A stretch of DNA of 64,000 nt from Thalassospira profundimaris (GTDB taxonomy: Bacteria; Pseudomonadota; Alphaproteobacteria; Rhodospirillales; Thalassospiraceae). The DNA lies in contig NZ_JPWI01000010.1 of assembly GCF_003326795.1 (NCBI RefSeq), positions 62,001 through 126,000 of the forward strand, written 5' to 3'. Positions 44,708-53,084 of this stretch are shown piece by piece. A model generated the notes under the pieces. It did no database searches and was not told the DNA's origin. It saw only the letters and a program-made list of their open reading frames with translations. Position numbers and translations under genes: made by a program. The stretch's first letter is position 1, and each line of letters begins with the position of its first letter.

Positions 44708-44936
44708 AGACGTATTCCTACAAAAGTTATCGCAATCCCCATCGCGTCTTTTCCATCATATAGCGTGAAAGTTTAAAAATGCTATGTCGGGTTGATGAAA
44801 CTGTTGCCGGTTTTGGAACCTCACGGGCCTTCACATGAAATTTACGACGGCTTTGCTTGGTTTTGCCTCGACTTTGGGAATTATCGCCCTACATTTGGCG
44901 CCATGATGTCAATTGACCGAAAATAGGGATTTCCGC

Positions 44937-46295
44937 ATGTCGGACTATGATTTTGATCTGTTTGTGATCGGTGCCGGGTCGGGCGGTGTTCGTGCCGCAC
45001 GCGTGGCATCGGGATATGGCGCAAAGGTCGCCATCGCCGAAGAAAGCCAGGTCGGTGGCACCTGCGTCATCCGTGGCTGTGTGCCCAAAAAGCTTCTGGT
45101 CTATGGTGCGCACTTTGCCGAAGACTTCGAAGATGCGTCCGCTTATGGCTGGACCCTTCCGGGGGAGCCTACCTTTAGCTGGAAGACGCTGATCGCCAAC
45201 AAGGATGCCGAAATTGATCGCCTGAACGGCATTTATAAACGGCTTCTGGCGGGCTCGAATGTCGAGCTGTTCGAACATCGCGCGACCTTCAAGGATGCCC
45301 ATACCCTGATCGTTGGTGATCGTGAAGTTACCGCCGAGCGCATCCTGATTGCCGTGGGTGGTCATCCGACCAAGCCCGATCTTCCGGGGGTTGAACACGC
45401 CATCACCTCGAACGAGGCATTCTATCTTGAAGAATTGCCCAAGCGTGTTGTTGTTGTCGGTGGTGGTTATATCGCGGTCGAGTTCGCCGGTATCTTTGCC
45501 GGTTTGGGATCACAGGTGACCCAGCTTTATCGCAGCGAACAGATCCTGCGCGGCTTTGACAACGATATCCGCAACCATCTGGCCGAGGAAATCGTCAAAA
45601 AGGGCATCGATTTGCGGGTGAACACCAATGTCACGGCGATTGAAAAGCAGGCTGATGGCAGCCTGTCACTGACCTTGACCGATGGTTCGACGCTTGAAGC
45701 CGATCAGGTGATGTTTGCCACCGGTCGTGCGCCCAACACGGCGGGTCTTGGCCTTGAAAATGCCGGTGTCGAGGCTGACGAACGCGGTGCCGTCAAAATC
45801 AATCAGGGCCTTCAGACCACCACGGAAAACATCTATGCCGTTGGCGACGTGACTGACCGCGTGCAACTGACCCCGGTTGCGATCAAGGAAGGCATGGCCT
45901 TTGCCGATAGTGTCTATGGCGGCAAACCCTGGCATATGACCTATCAGGCGATCCCGACCGCCGTGTTCAGCCAGCCGCCTGTTGGCACTGTTGGCCTGTC
46001 CGAGGAAGAAGCGCGCGCAAAGGGCGGCGAGGTCGTGATTTTCAAATCCACCTTCAAACCGATGCGCCACACGCTTTCGGGCCGTGATGAAAAAACGCTG
46101 ATGAAGCTGATTGTCGATAAGACCACCGACGTTGTGCTTGGGGCCCATATGGTCGGCCCCGATGCAGCCGAAATCATTCAGGGTATTGGTATCGCAGTCC
46201 GCATGGGCGCAACCAAGGCCCAGTTTGACCAGACCGTTGCGGTTCATCCGTCCGCGGCTGAGGAATTCGTCACCATGCGGTTCCCGGTCGAATAA
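44937..46295 (+). CDS. gor: Glutathione-disulfide reductase
   Basis: 452 residues. FAD motif DLFVIGAGSGGVRAARVA, redox pair GGTCVIRGCVPKK (Cys43, Cys48), NADPH Rossmann VVVVGGGYIAVEFAGIFAG with basic YRSEQILRGF, second FAD motif TTTENIYAVGDVTDRVQLTP, and the C-terminal HPSAAEEF with the catalytic His-Glu pair. It reduces GSSG with NADPH in the cytoplasm. ATG 44937 has AGGGA 9 bases upstream; a TTG at 44913 is rejected. It completes a glutathione theme with gshA. Terminator at 46320. Confidence 0.95.
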   Translation: MSDYDFDLFVIGAGSGGVRAARVASGYGAKVAIAEESQVGGTCVIRGCVPKKLLVYGAHFAEDFEDASAYGWTLPGEPTFSWKTLIANKDAEIDRLNGIYKRLLAGSNVELFEHRATFKDAHTLIVGDREVTAERILIAVGGHPTKPDLPGVEHAITSNEAFYLEELPKRVVVVGGGYIAVEFAGIFAGLGSQVTQLYRSEQILRGFDNDIRNHLAEEIVKKGIDLRVNTNVTAIEKQADGSLSLTLTDGSTLEADQVMFATGRAPNTAGLGLENAGVEADERGAVKINQGLQTTTENIYAVGDVTDRVQLTPVAIKEGMAFADSVYGGKPWHMTYQAIPTAVFSQPPVGTVGLSEEEARAKGGEVVIFKSTFKPMRHTLSGRDEKTLMKLIVDKTTDVVLGAHMVGPDAAEIIQGIGIAVRMGATKAQFDQTVAVHPSAAEEFVTMRFPVE

Positions 46296-46319
46296 TCGGT
46301 AACTTTAACGCAGTTCATT

Positions 46320-46352
46320 AAAGGCGGCATCCCGGCAAGATGCCGCCTTTCT
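46320..46352. terminator. Terminator between gor and convergent lrp-type gene
   Basis: AAAGGCGGCATC/GATGCCGCCTTT, 12-bp perfect stem with a 7-base loop. A short T-rich tail follows on the plus strand. Confidence 0.85.
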
Positions 46353-46374
46353 TGTCATCGGAAGGTTTGTCGTG

Positions 46375-46839
46375 TCAAAACGGCAACGGCGCGTTATCGA
46401 CCACTTCCTTCATGACAAAGAATGTCCGGGTCTGGCGAACGCCGGGCAGGGCGATCAGTTGGTCGCCGTGCAGGTGATTGAAATCGGCCATATCGCGGAC
46501 CCGAATTTTCAGGAAATAGTCGAAGTCGCCCGCCACCAGATGACAATCAAGGATGAACGGCATTTTGCGACAATTGGCTTCAAACTCGGCAAAGCTTTCC
46601 GGGGTGGAGCGATCAAGGACCACACCCACAATCACCAAGGCCCCCCGGTCGACCTTTTCCGGTGCGATCTGGGCGCGGATGTTTTTGACATAGCCTTCTT
46701 CAAACAGCTTTTGCGTTCGACGGTGGCAGGTTGCCGCACTGACATTGACTTGTTTGGCAATTTCGGCGTTGCCCATGCGGCCATCGCTCTGGAGCAGGCG
46801 CAAAATCTTGTAGTCGATCTTGTCTGGCTCAAAAGACAT
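46375..46839 (-). CDS. acdR: Lrp/AsnC-family regulator, probable AcdR
   Basis: 154 residues. The N-terminal HTH is KIDYKILRLLQSDGRMGNAE, then IAKQVNVSAATCHRRTQKLF, as in Lrp. The C-terminal RAM domain is CHLVAGDFDYFLKIRVRDMA and LPGVRQTRTFFVMKEVV, the amino-acid-sensing ligand domain. It diverges from the ACC deaminase gene over 161 bases, the arrangement of acdR-acdS in rhizobia, Azospirillum and Pseudomonas, where AcdR switches acdS on with its substrate. The gene name is by synteny. Confidence 0.88.
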   Translation of the reverse strand: MSFEPDKIDYKILRLLQSDGRMGNAEIAKQVNVSAATCHRRTQKLFEEGYVKNIRAQIAPEKVDRGALVIVGVVLDRSTPESFAEFEANCRKMPFILDCHLVAGDFDYFLKIRVRDMADFNHLHGDQLIALPGVRQTRTFFVMKEVVDNAPLPF

Positions 46840-46872
46840 GAAAGAACCTTCCGTTATTTTCGCAATTTATGG

Positions 46873-46885
46873 AATGAAGTTCATT
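46873..46885. promoter_or_regulatory. Candidate Lrp/AcdR binding palindrome
   Basis: AATGAAGTTCATT is a perfect 13-bp palindrome around a central G, 34 bases upstream of the lrp-type start and 115 bases upstream of acdS. GGAATG just before it is mirrored by CATTCC at 46940-46945. The spacing suits co-operative Lrp-type binding in the shared control region. Confidence 0.4.
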
Positions 46886-47000
46886 TTCAATAAATCTTGA
46901 CGACGGGTGCTTCAAATATCAATCCAAACTTCGAGAGCACATTCCATCCACATGGCGCTAGCCTGATTGCGGTCTTCAATCCGTTGTCAGGGAGTGCCCG

Positions 47001-48017
47001 ATGAATCTGAAAAAATTTGAAAAATACCCGCTAACCTTTGGTCCGACCCCGATTGAGTCGCTGCCGCGTTTATCCGAGCATCTTGGCGGGGATGTCGACC
47101 TTTATGCCAAACGCGAGGATTGCAATTCCGGTCTGGCATTTGGCGGCAACAAAGTCCGCAAGATGGAATATATCATCCCCGATGCGCTGAAATCCGGGGC
47201 GGATACACTTGTGACCATTGGCGGGGTGCAATCCAACCATACCCGCCAGGTTGCAGCCATTGCCGCCAAGATCGGAATGAAATGCCGGTTGGTGCAGGAA
47301 AGCTGGGTGCCGTTCAATGACGCGGTCTATGACCGGGTCGGAAACATATTGATGAGCCGTGTGATGGGCGCACAGATCGAACTGGTCGATGAAGGATTTG
47401 ATATCGGCATTCGCGAAAGCTGGGAGGCCGCCCTTGAAGATGTAAAAGCCAAGGGTGGCGTGCCCTATGCCATTCCGGCCGGTGCATCGGTGCATAAATA
47501 TGGCGGACTGGGCTTTGTCGGCTTTGCCGAGGAAGTCCGTGCCCAGGAAGCCGAACTTGGTTTCAAGTTTGACTATGTCGTTGTTTGTACCGTGACCGGA
47601 TCAACCCATGCCGGAATGGTGGTCGGATTTGCCGCCGACGGTCGTGCGGACAAGGTTGTGGGTATTGATGCCTCCGCCACCCCCGATCAGACCCGTGCGC
47701 AGGTTCTGGATATCGCGCAGAAGACCGCCGATCTGGTCGAGCTTGAAGGCGGAATATCGGACAGGGACATCACATTGATCGAGGATTACGCCTATCCGCT
47801 GTACGGTGTGCCATCCGATGAAACAAACGAAGCCATCCGTCTTTGTGGCCGTCTGGAAGGCATGATGACGGACCCGGTATATGAAGGAAAATCGATGCAG
47901 GGCATGATCGATCTGGTGCGCAAAGGTTACTTCCCCAAGGGATCAAAGGTTCTATATGCCCATCTTGGTGGTGTTCCGGCGATCAACGCCTATAGCTATC
48001 TTTATCGCAACGGATAA
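47001..48017 (+). CDS. acdS: 1-aminocyclopropane-1-carboxylate deaminase
   Basis: 338 residues, the exact family length. PLP lysine K51 lies in [15 protein letters not shown]. Residues that separate true ACC deaminase from D-cysteine desulfhydrase are both of the ACC type: Glu295 (DPVYEGKS) and Leu322 (YAHLGGVP), and Tyr294 is also present. It converts ACC, the ethylene precursor of plants, to ammonia and 2-oxobutyrate. In a marine-type genome the natural substrate may instead be algal ACC or D-amino acids. GGGAG precedes ATG 47001. Monocistronic with a terminator. Confidence 0.95.
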   Translation: MNLKKFEKYPLTFGPTPIESLPRLSEHLGGDVDLYAKREDCNSGLAFGGNKVRKMEYIIPDALKSGADTLVTIGGVQSNHTRQVAAIAAKIGMKCRLVQESWVPFNDAVYDRVGNILMSRVMGAQIELVDEGFDIGIRESWEAALEDVKAKGGVPYAIPAGASVHKYGGLGFVGFAEEVRAQEAELGFKFDYVVVCTVTGSTHAGMVVGFAADGRADKVVGIDASATPDQTRAQVLDIAQKTADLVELEGGISDRDITLIEDYAYPLYGVPSDETNEAIRLCGRLEGMMTDPVYEGKSMQGMIDLVRKGYFPKGSKVLYAHLGGVPAINAYSYLYRNG

Positions 48018-48065
48018 GCAGTTTCGATTGTCACGGATTCCTGATGTCGCAATTGAAAGAAAAAC

Positions 48066-48097
48066 AAAAGGCGGAGCCGTCTGGCTCCGCCTTTTGT
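48066..48097. terminator. Bidirectional terminator between acdS and dctM
   Basis: AAAAGGCGGAGCC/GGCTCCGCCTTTT, 13-bp perfect stem with loop GTCT, between convergent units. Confidence 0.92.
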
Positions 48098-48116
48098 CGT
48101 GTGGTGATAAATGTGA

Positions 48117-49424
48117 TCAGCGTCCGGTGATACCGGGGAACATGATCAGGATTCCGACCGCGAGTATCTGAAGACAGATAAAGGGCAGAAGAGCCTTGAA
48201 AATATCGCCAAGCGTGATGTCCGGCGGCGCCACGGATTTAAGATAGAACGCCGCGGGGCCAAACGGAGGTGACAGGAAGCTGACCTGCATGTTCATGGCA
48301 AACAGCACCCCGAACCATACCGGATCAAAGCCAAGCTGTTTCACGATCGGTACAAAGATCGGCATGGTCAGAAGCGCGATGCCGACCCAATCGAGAAACA
48401 TTCCCAGAATGAACAGGATCAACATCATGAACAGGATAATGGTGATCGGGTCATCGGAAATCCCGGTGATCAGTCCCGACACGAAATTGATCCCGCCCAT
48501 CAGGTTAAACACACCAACAAGGGCTGATGCGCCAATCCCGATCCAGACAATCATGCCACAGGTCGAAAGGGTTTGAACCGCTGCTGCCTTCAACATGGCA
48601 ATCGAGAATTCACCACGTACGACGGTTGAGGCAATCACACCGGCAACACCAACTGCGGACGCTTCTGTGACGGATGCAATCCCGCCGTAAATGGACCCCA
48701 GCACACAAAATACGACCATGATCGGAAGGAAGAGCCCTTTGAGCAGCCGCATTTTTTCGGCATGCGGGATCTTTTCGGTCTGGGGTGGCGGGGCGATATT
48801 TTTGCCCGTGTAGGACCGGAACAGGACATAGGCGACATAGAAGCCTGCCAGCATGAAGCCCGGAATAAAGGCTGATGTAAACAGATCACCGATCGATACG
48901 TTTGCGGTCAGACCGTAAATGATCAGAACGATGGATGGGGGCACCATGGTGCCCAGCGATCCGCCAGCACAAACCACACCAATTGCAAGGTTCTTGTCAT
49001 AGCCCTGTCGCAGCATCTGGGGCAGCGCGATCAGGCCAAGCAGAACAATTTCGCCGCCGATAATGCCGCTCATGGCAGCCAGAATGACAGCAACGAAAAT
49101 CGTCTGAACTGCAACACCGCCGCGCAAACGTCCGCCGAACAGGCGCATGGCGTCAAACAGGTCTCTTGCGACCCCTGATCGGTCCAGGATGGCAGCCATC
49201 AGGACGAACATCGGGACCGAGACAAAGACAAAGGATGAAACGAATGAATAAACCCGGCTGGTAATCAGTGGCACTGCCATCGGACCGAACCAGCCAAGGG
49301 TGAAGATCAGGGCAATCAAAAGTGTGACAAAGGCCAGCGGCATGCCGGTTATCAGGAAACCGAGCAGCAGGACGAACATGGCAAGCGTGCCGTATTCGAT
49401 GCCCAGAGACTGTAAATCAAACAT
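48117..49424 (-). CDS. dctM: TRAP transporter large permease (DctM)
   Basis: 435 residues with about twelve hydrophobic segments and DctM-type blocks (FLITGMPLAFVTLLIALIFT, MLRQGYDKNLAIGVVCAGGS, LGTMVPPSIVLIIYGL, MLILFILGMFLDWVGIALLT). It is the ion-coupled channel of a TRAP system. Neighbouring gluconokinase and GntR make gluconate or another sugar acid the likely substrate. It lies 77 bases after dctQ. Confidence 0.93.
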   Translation of the reverse strand: MFDLQSLGIEYGTLAMFVLLLGFLITGMPLAFVTLLIALIFTLGWFGPMAVPLITSRVYSFVSSFVFVSVPMFVLMAAILDRSGVARDLFDAMRLFGGRLRGGVAVQTIFVAVILAAMSGIIGGEIVLLGLIALPQMLRQGYDKNLAIGVVCAGGSLGTMVPPSIVLIIYGLTANVSIGDLFTSAFIPGFMLAGFYVAYVLFRSYTGKNIAPPPQTEKIPHAEKMRLLKGLFLPIMVVFCVLGSIYGGIASVTEASAVGVAGVIASTVVRGEFSIAMLKAAAVQTLSTCGMIVWIGIGASALVGVFNLMGGINFVSGLITGISDDPITIILFMMLILFILGMFLDWVGIALLTMPIFVPIVKQLGFDPVWFGVLFAMNMQVSFLSPPFGPAAFYLKSVAPPDITLGDIFKALLPFICLQILAVGILIMFPGITGR

Positions 49425-49501
49425 TTAAAGTTATCCTGTCGCGCCGGTCACATTCAGAAAATAATGGTCCGGCTGTCGGTGCATCAAAATGAAAGGGGCA
49501 T

Positions 49502-50107
49502 CTATTTGGTCTGATCCGACCCGGTGACCGGCGTATTACGCATATAGTTGATGGCTTGCCAGAAGAACTGGACCATCAGAAGGATCAGGGTCAGAAGCAG
49601 GAATACTTTCAACAGGCCGGGATAAGGCGCGTTGAATGCGCTTCCGGTTGTTTCCAGATGAATGTCACCGGACGGCGTAATGGTGGCACGCTTGACCATG
49701 AGCCAGGCGGCCCATGCAAAAAAGCCCGACGCGATCATGCAGACAACCGAGATGCCGACATCAAGCGCTTTGCGCAGCTTTGGTCCGGCAAAGTCATAAA
49801 GCATCACGACACGGATATGTTTGTCGCGTGACGCGCAATAAAGCCCGCCAAAAACAAACCCGACAGCAGACAAAAACGTTGTTGTTTCATGCGCCCAAAG
49901 GGTCGGATCGTTAAACACATGACGCATGAAGATTTCAAAAATCAAAACCCCCATCGCCAGCAAAAATCCGAATGCAAAAATCGGACTTAACTTGTTTACG
50001 ATGTGACCAAGTCGGCCTGAAACGGCGGGAACGTCATCGGTTGCCGCATCCTGATCAATCGCAGGAGGGATATCTTCATGAGGTGGATCTATGGGACTGG
50101 TAGCCAT
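49502..50107 (-). CDS. dctQ: TRAP transporter small permease (DctQ)
   Basis: 201 residues from ATG 50107 with four membrane helices, typical of DctQ (IFEIFMRHVFNDPTLWAHET, TTFLSAVGFVFGGLYCASR, KHIRVVMLYDF, then VVCMIASGFFAWAAWLMVK). A roughly 40-residue acidic cytoplasmic leader precedes helix 1. It partners DctM. TTG 50125 is an alternative start. It is separated from dctP by 157 bases containing two hairpins. Confidence 0.88.
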   Translation of the reverse strand: MATSPIDPPHEDIPPAIDQDAATDDVPAVSGRLGHIVNKLSPIFAFGFLLAMGVLIFEIFMRHVFNDPTLWAHETTTFLSAVGFVFGGLYCASRDKHIRVVMLYDFAGPKLRKALDVGISVVCMIASGFFAWAAWLMVKRATITPSGDIHLETTGSAFNAPYPGLLKVFLLLTLILLMVQFFWQAINYMRNTPVTGSDQTK

Positions 50108-50131
50108 AGTCAGCAATCCTTGCAATGCGGA

Positions 50132-50243
50132 GAATACAATCCGGCACAGGGAGGTTTGCTTCCCGCTATCGTCTCTTATAACGGGGGCAGCCGGATTGTA
50201 TTCAGGTGGTTACCGGCAGTGATGTTTGGGCATCACTGCCGGT
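50132..50243 (-). promoter_or_regulatory. Two hairpins between dctP and dctQ
   Basis: Nearest dctP is a 13-bp perfect stem ACCGGCAGTGATG/CATCACTGCCGGT (50212-50224, 50231-50243, loop 6). Beyond it is a 14-bp perfect inverted repeat GAATACAATCCGGC/GCCGGATTGTATTC (50132-50145, 50190-50203) enclosing 44 bases that include a smaller GGGA/TCCC pairing. Neither is followed by a U-run in the direction of transcription, so 3'-end protection or processing of the dctP message is more likely than full termination. Confidence 0.65.
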
Positions 50244-50264
50244 GATCCATTTATGTCACCTGAC

Positions 50265-51293
50265 TTAGATCATACCTTGTGCGGTAAGATATTTGACAAG
50301 GGTATCATAAACCCGCTGTGCGTTTTCGGAACGTGCAGCAACCTTTTCCCACTGGCTGGTGGCAATCTGGCGGAACTTGGCGCGTTCTTCAGCCGACCAG
50401 TTATGAATGGTGACGCCGCCATCTGAACGGGCCTTCGCAACTGCTTCCATGTCTTTCATGGCAAGACGTGCGTCCATGTCATGAGCAAGATCACGGACAG
50501 ACATTTCCAGAATGGCCTTGATGTCGTCAGGCATGGAATCCCATTTTGCCTTGTTGATCGAAACTTCGAGCATCGGCATGGAATGGAAGCCCGGATAGAC
50601 CGGATGTTTTGCAACATCATGCAGACCCATGGCCTGGTTGGTCGAGAACACGGTGGCGTCCGCTGCTTCGATCACTTTTTTATCAAGCGAGGTGAACACT
50701 TCAGACTGCGGAATGTTGACCGGGGCGGCACCGGCAGCGGCAAAGACCTGCTGTACCATGCCTTCCGGGGCACGCATTTTCAGGCCCTTGAGGTCTGCAA
50801 CACCATCAAGCGGAACCGCAGAAACAAAGGCTTCGAGGCCCGGGGTCACTGCACCGATGAAATGAAGGCCATATGGCTCGACAAGGCTGTTCATCAGCTC
50901 TTTGCCGCCACCATATTCAACAAAGCGCAGCATTTCCGACGGGGCAGACCATGCGCCGACCGGGTTGGCAATCAGACCGAATGCAGGATCCTTACCGGTG
51001 AAATAGCTGGTATCGGTGATATGGCCGTCAATAATTCCGGCGCTGATCGCATCCTGAGTTTCGGCATGTTCGACGATCGAGTTGACTGGCAGCATTTCGA
51101 TGACAACACGGCCACCTGTCATGTCGCTGACGCGCTTTGCCCATTCCTGTTCAAGAACGAAGTTTGGAACGCCAGCGGCGTCGCTGGACTGGAACTTAAG
51201 GCTGTAATCCTGTGCGTTGGCGGCCATCGGTGCCGCAGCAATCAGGCTGGCAATAAATGTTGCTCCTACGAGCGATTTCAGTGTCTTGGTCAT
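50265..51293 (-). CDS. dctP: TRAP transporter substrate-binding protein (DctP)
   Basis: 342 residues from ATG 51293 with a signal peptide ending near AANA. It has the DctP fold (YSLKFQSSDAAGVPNFVLEQ, HAETQDAISAGIIDGHITDT, LKGLKMRAPEGMVQQVFAAA, VNIPQSEVFTSLDKKVIEA). The arginine of KMRAPEG is the family carboxylate-binding residue. It overlaps the gntK stop by 4 bases (ATGA), so the order is gntK-dctP-dctQ-dctM in one transcript, with a sugar acid such as gluconate as the expected ligand. Confidence 0.92.
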   Translation of the reverse strand: MTKTLKSLVGATFIASLIAAAPMAANAQDYSLKFQSSDAAGVPNFVLEQEWAKRVSDMTGGRVVIEMLPVNSIVEHAETQDAISAGIIDGHITDTSYFTGKDPAFGLIANPVGAWSAPSEMLRFVEYGGGKELMNSLVEPYGLHFIGAVTPGLEAFVSAVPLDGVADLKGLKMRAPEGMVQQVFAAAGAAPVNIPQSEVFTSLDKKVIEAADATVFSTNQAMGLHDVAKHPVYPGFHSMPMLEVSINKAKWDSMPDDIKAILEMSVRDLAHDMDARLAMKDMEAVAKARSDGGVTIHNWSAEERAKFRQIATSQWEKVAARSENAQRVYDTLVKYLTAQGMI

Positions 51294-51892
51294 CTGTCTT
51301 CTCCCTGGCATACCGGTTTTCCGGAGGTGTTTTCTTTGACAATGGAAGAACTGCCGTTTTCGCAGTTTGGCAGTTTGGAAATAACTGTCGAAACGACAGC
51401 GTCGATCGGGGCATCGACTAAGACAGTCACACAGTTCTCATCCGGCCCCGGCGGTTCGAGATCTGCAAGCTGACTGTCCAAGAGAGCGGAAGGCATGAAA
51501 TGTCCGACGCGACGTTCCAGTCGTGTTTTGATCACGTCACGTGTGCCGTCCAGAAATACAAATGTTACCGGCTGCAAGTTCCGGCTCAGAACTTCGCGGT
51601 AACTGCGTTTAAGTGCCGAGCAGGCAATGAAGATAGTGCGTGATGCGCCAGCCTGTTCGTTTTGTTTTGCGGTCGCCCGTGCAGCGCTGCTAACCGCTTC
51701 AAGCCAGGGCCAGCGCATTTCGTCATTCAATGGCTGGCCGCGCCGCATATGTTCGACATTATTTGACGGATGATGGTCGTCTGCATCCAGCCACAGGTTA
51801 TTGGTTTCCTCCGCAACACGGCGGGCGATTTCGGTCTTTCCCGAACCTGAAACTCCCATAACCACGACATACTGTGTCTGTCGATACACCAA
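51290..51892 (-). CDS. gntK: Gluconokinase
   Basis: 200 residues, with P-loop MGVSGSGKTEIARRVAEETN, then LDADDHHPSNNVEHMRRGQP and LNDEMRWPWLEAV, which are diagnostic for GntK. It phosphorylates D-gluconate to 6-phosphogluconate, which enters the Entner-Doudoroff or pentose phosphate route. The C-terminus runs about 30 residues past the usual end (after ISKL) with a polar tail. The start is non-ATG: TTG 51892 or GTG 51889, both with GGTGGA upstream. It is the first gene of the gluconate operon, divergent from gntR. Confidence 0.9.
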   Translation of the reverse strand: MVYRQTQYVVVMGVSGSGKTEIARRVAEETNNLWLDADDHHPSNNVEHMRRGQPLNDEMRWPWLEAVSSAARATAKQNEQAGASRTIFIACSALKRSYREVLSRNLQPVTFVFLDGTRDVIKTRLERRVGHFMPSALLDSQLADLEPPGPDENCVTVLVDAPIDAVVSTVISKLPNCENGSSSIVKENTSGKPVCQGEDR

Positions 51893-51958
51893 GATATTTC
51901 CACCCGACTATTGTTATCAGGGCGGTCCTTTGATCGTGGTTTCGCCCTGTGATTTATA

Positions 51959-51991
51959 ATGTTAGCGCTAACATAATGTTAGCGCTAACAT
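51959..51991. promoter_or_regulatory. Twin perfect operators for the LacI-type gluconate repressor
   Basis: ATGTTAGCGCTAACAT occurs twice, 51959-51974 and 51976-51991, each a perfect 16-bp palindrome centred on GCGC as LacI-family proteins prefer, with centres 17 bases apart. TATAAT (51955-51960) for gntR abuts the first copy. On the minus strand TTGACT (51994-51999) with a 17-base spacer and TTATGT makes a gntK promoter that the operators cover. One repressor could thus control both directions. Confidence 0.85.
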
Positions 51992-52019
51992 TGAGTCAAC
52001 AGCCTAATTTACAAGGCAC

Positions 52020-53081
52020 TTGTCGATATCGAAAAGACGTAATAAATCTAATGCTATGAGAAAACGCAAAGGGGCCGGGCGGCCAACGATTGCTGATGTG
52101 GCCGACAAGGCGGGCGTCAGTACGATTACAGTTTCACGTGCATTGCGCGATCCATCAAAGGTGTCTGACTACCTGCGCCGGAAGATTAATAACGCCGTGA
52201 ACAAGCTCAATTATGTGCCGCACAGCCATGCGAGTGCACTGGCATCGACTCGCTCCAACATTGTTGGCGTCATTGTCCCATCTCTGACCAACAACGTGTT
52301 TGCCGATACCCTGCGCGCCATATACGACGAACTTGAACAGGGCCCGTTTCAGGTCCAGTTGGGGAACTCGCGTTATGTGGCCGCCGATGAAGAACGCCTG
52401 ATCCGGACTTTCCTCGGGCAGGGGCCTTCTGCGATGATTGTTGCAGGCAAGGATCAGACGGATGCCGCACGTGAACTTTTGCAGAATGCCGGATGTCCGG
52501 TGGTTCAGGTCATGGATATCGGTGATGATCCCATTGATATGATGGTGGGATTTTCGCATTTCGAAGGTGGTCGGGCAGCCGGTCGGCATCTGGTGCAAAT
52601 GGGATACAAGCGTATCGGCTTCCTTGGGGCACGTATGGATCCCAGATCCCACAGTCGTCTCGAAGGGTTCAAGGATGCCCTTCAGTCGGGTGGCCTCTAT
52701 GACCCTGATCTGATCATGACAACGACGGTGTCTTCCAGCGTATCGCTTGGTGCGGAGCTCATAGAACAATTGATTGCGCGTCGTTCCGATCTTGATGCCG
52801 TGTTCTGCAACAACGATGACATGGCGCTTGGCGCGCTGTTTGGCTGCCAGAAAGCTGGAATTTGTGTGCCGGACGACATGGGCATTATCGGTTTTAACGA
52901 TCTGGAAATGATGGCGGCAAGTCATCCTTCGCTGACCTCGATCCACACCGATCGATACGCAATTGGCAAGCGCGCCGTCGAGATGATCAAGGCCGAACTG
53001 GATGGTGAAGCAACGGACCAAAAGATCGTTGATCTTGGTTTCGAGCTTCAGCAGCGCGAAAGCACATCACGCAATAAATAG
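52020..53081 (+). CDS. gntR: LacI-family transcriptional regulator, GntR-like
   Basis: 353 residues. The N-terminal HTH is PTIADVADKAGVSTITVSRA, then LRDPSKVSD, with the hinge helix HASALAS. The periplasmic-binding-like effector domain is complete (NIVGVIVPSLTNNVFADTLR, VMDIGDDPIDMMVGFSHFEG, DMALGALFGCQKAGI). Synteny with gntK and a TRAP transporter makes it a gluconate-responsive repressor acting on the twin operators. TTG 52020 has AAGG upstream; ATG 52056 lacks a ribosome site. Convergent with yigZ, 3 bases apart. Confidence 0.9.
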   Translation: MSISKRRNKSNAMRKRKGAGRPTIADVADKAGVSTITVSRALRDPSKVSDYLRRKINNAVNKLNYVPHSHASALASTRSNIVGVIVPSLTNNVFADTLRAIYDELEQGPFQVQLGNSRYVAADEERLIRTFLGQGPSAMIVAGKDQTDAARELLQNAGCPVVQVMDIGDDPIDMMVGFSHFEGGRAAGRHLVQMGYKRIGFLGARMDPRSHSRLEGFKDALQSGGLYDPDLIMTTTVSSSVSLGAELIEQLIARRSDLDAVFCNNDDMALGALFGCQKAGICVPDDMGIIGFNDLEMMAASHPSLTSIHTDRYAIGKRAVEMIKAELDGEATDQKIVDLGFELQQRESTSRNK

Positions 53082-53084
53082 GCG

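Noticed and set aside
44835-44906. 23-residue hydrophobic small open frame before gor
   Set aside because: Reads like a short membrane peptide (MKFTTALLGFASTLGIIALH...), but it has no Shine-Dalgarno and nothing else supports translation; left as an unproven possibility.
50481-51473. 330-codon open frame antisense to dctP and gntK
   Set aside because: It overlaps two well-supported genes and shows no family pattern.
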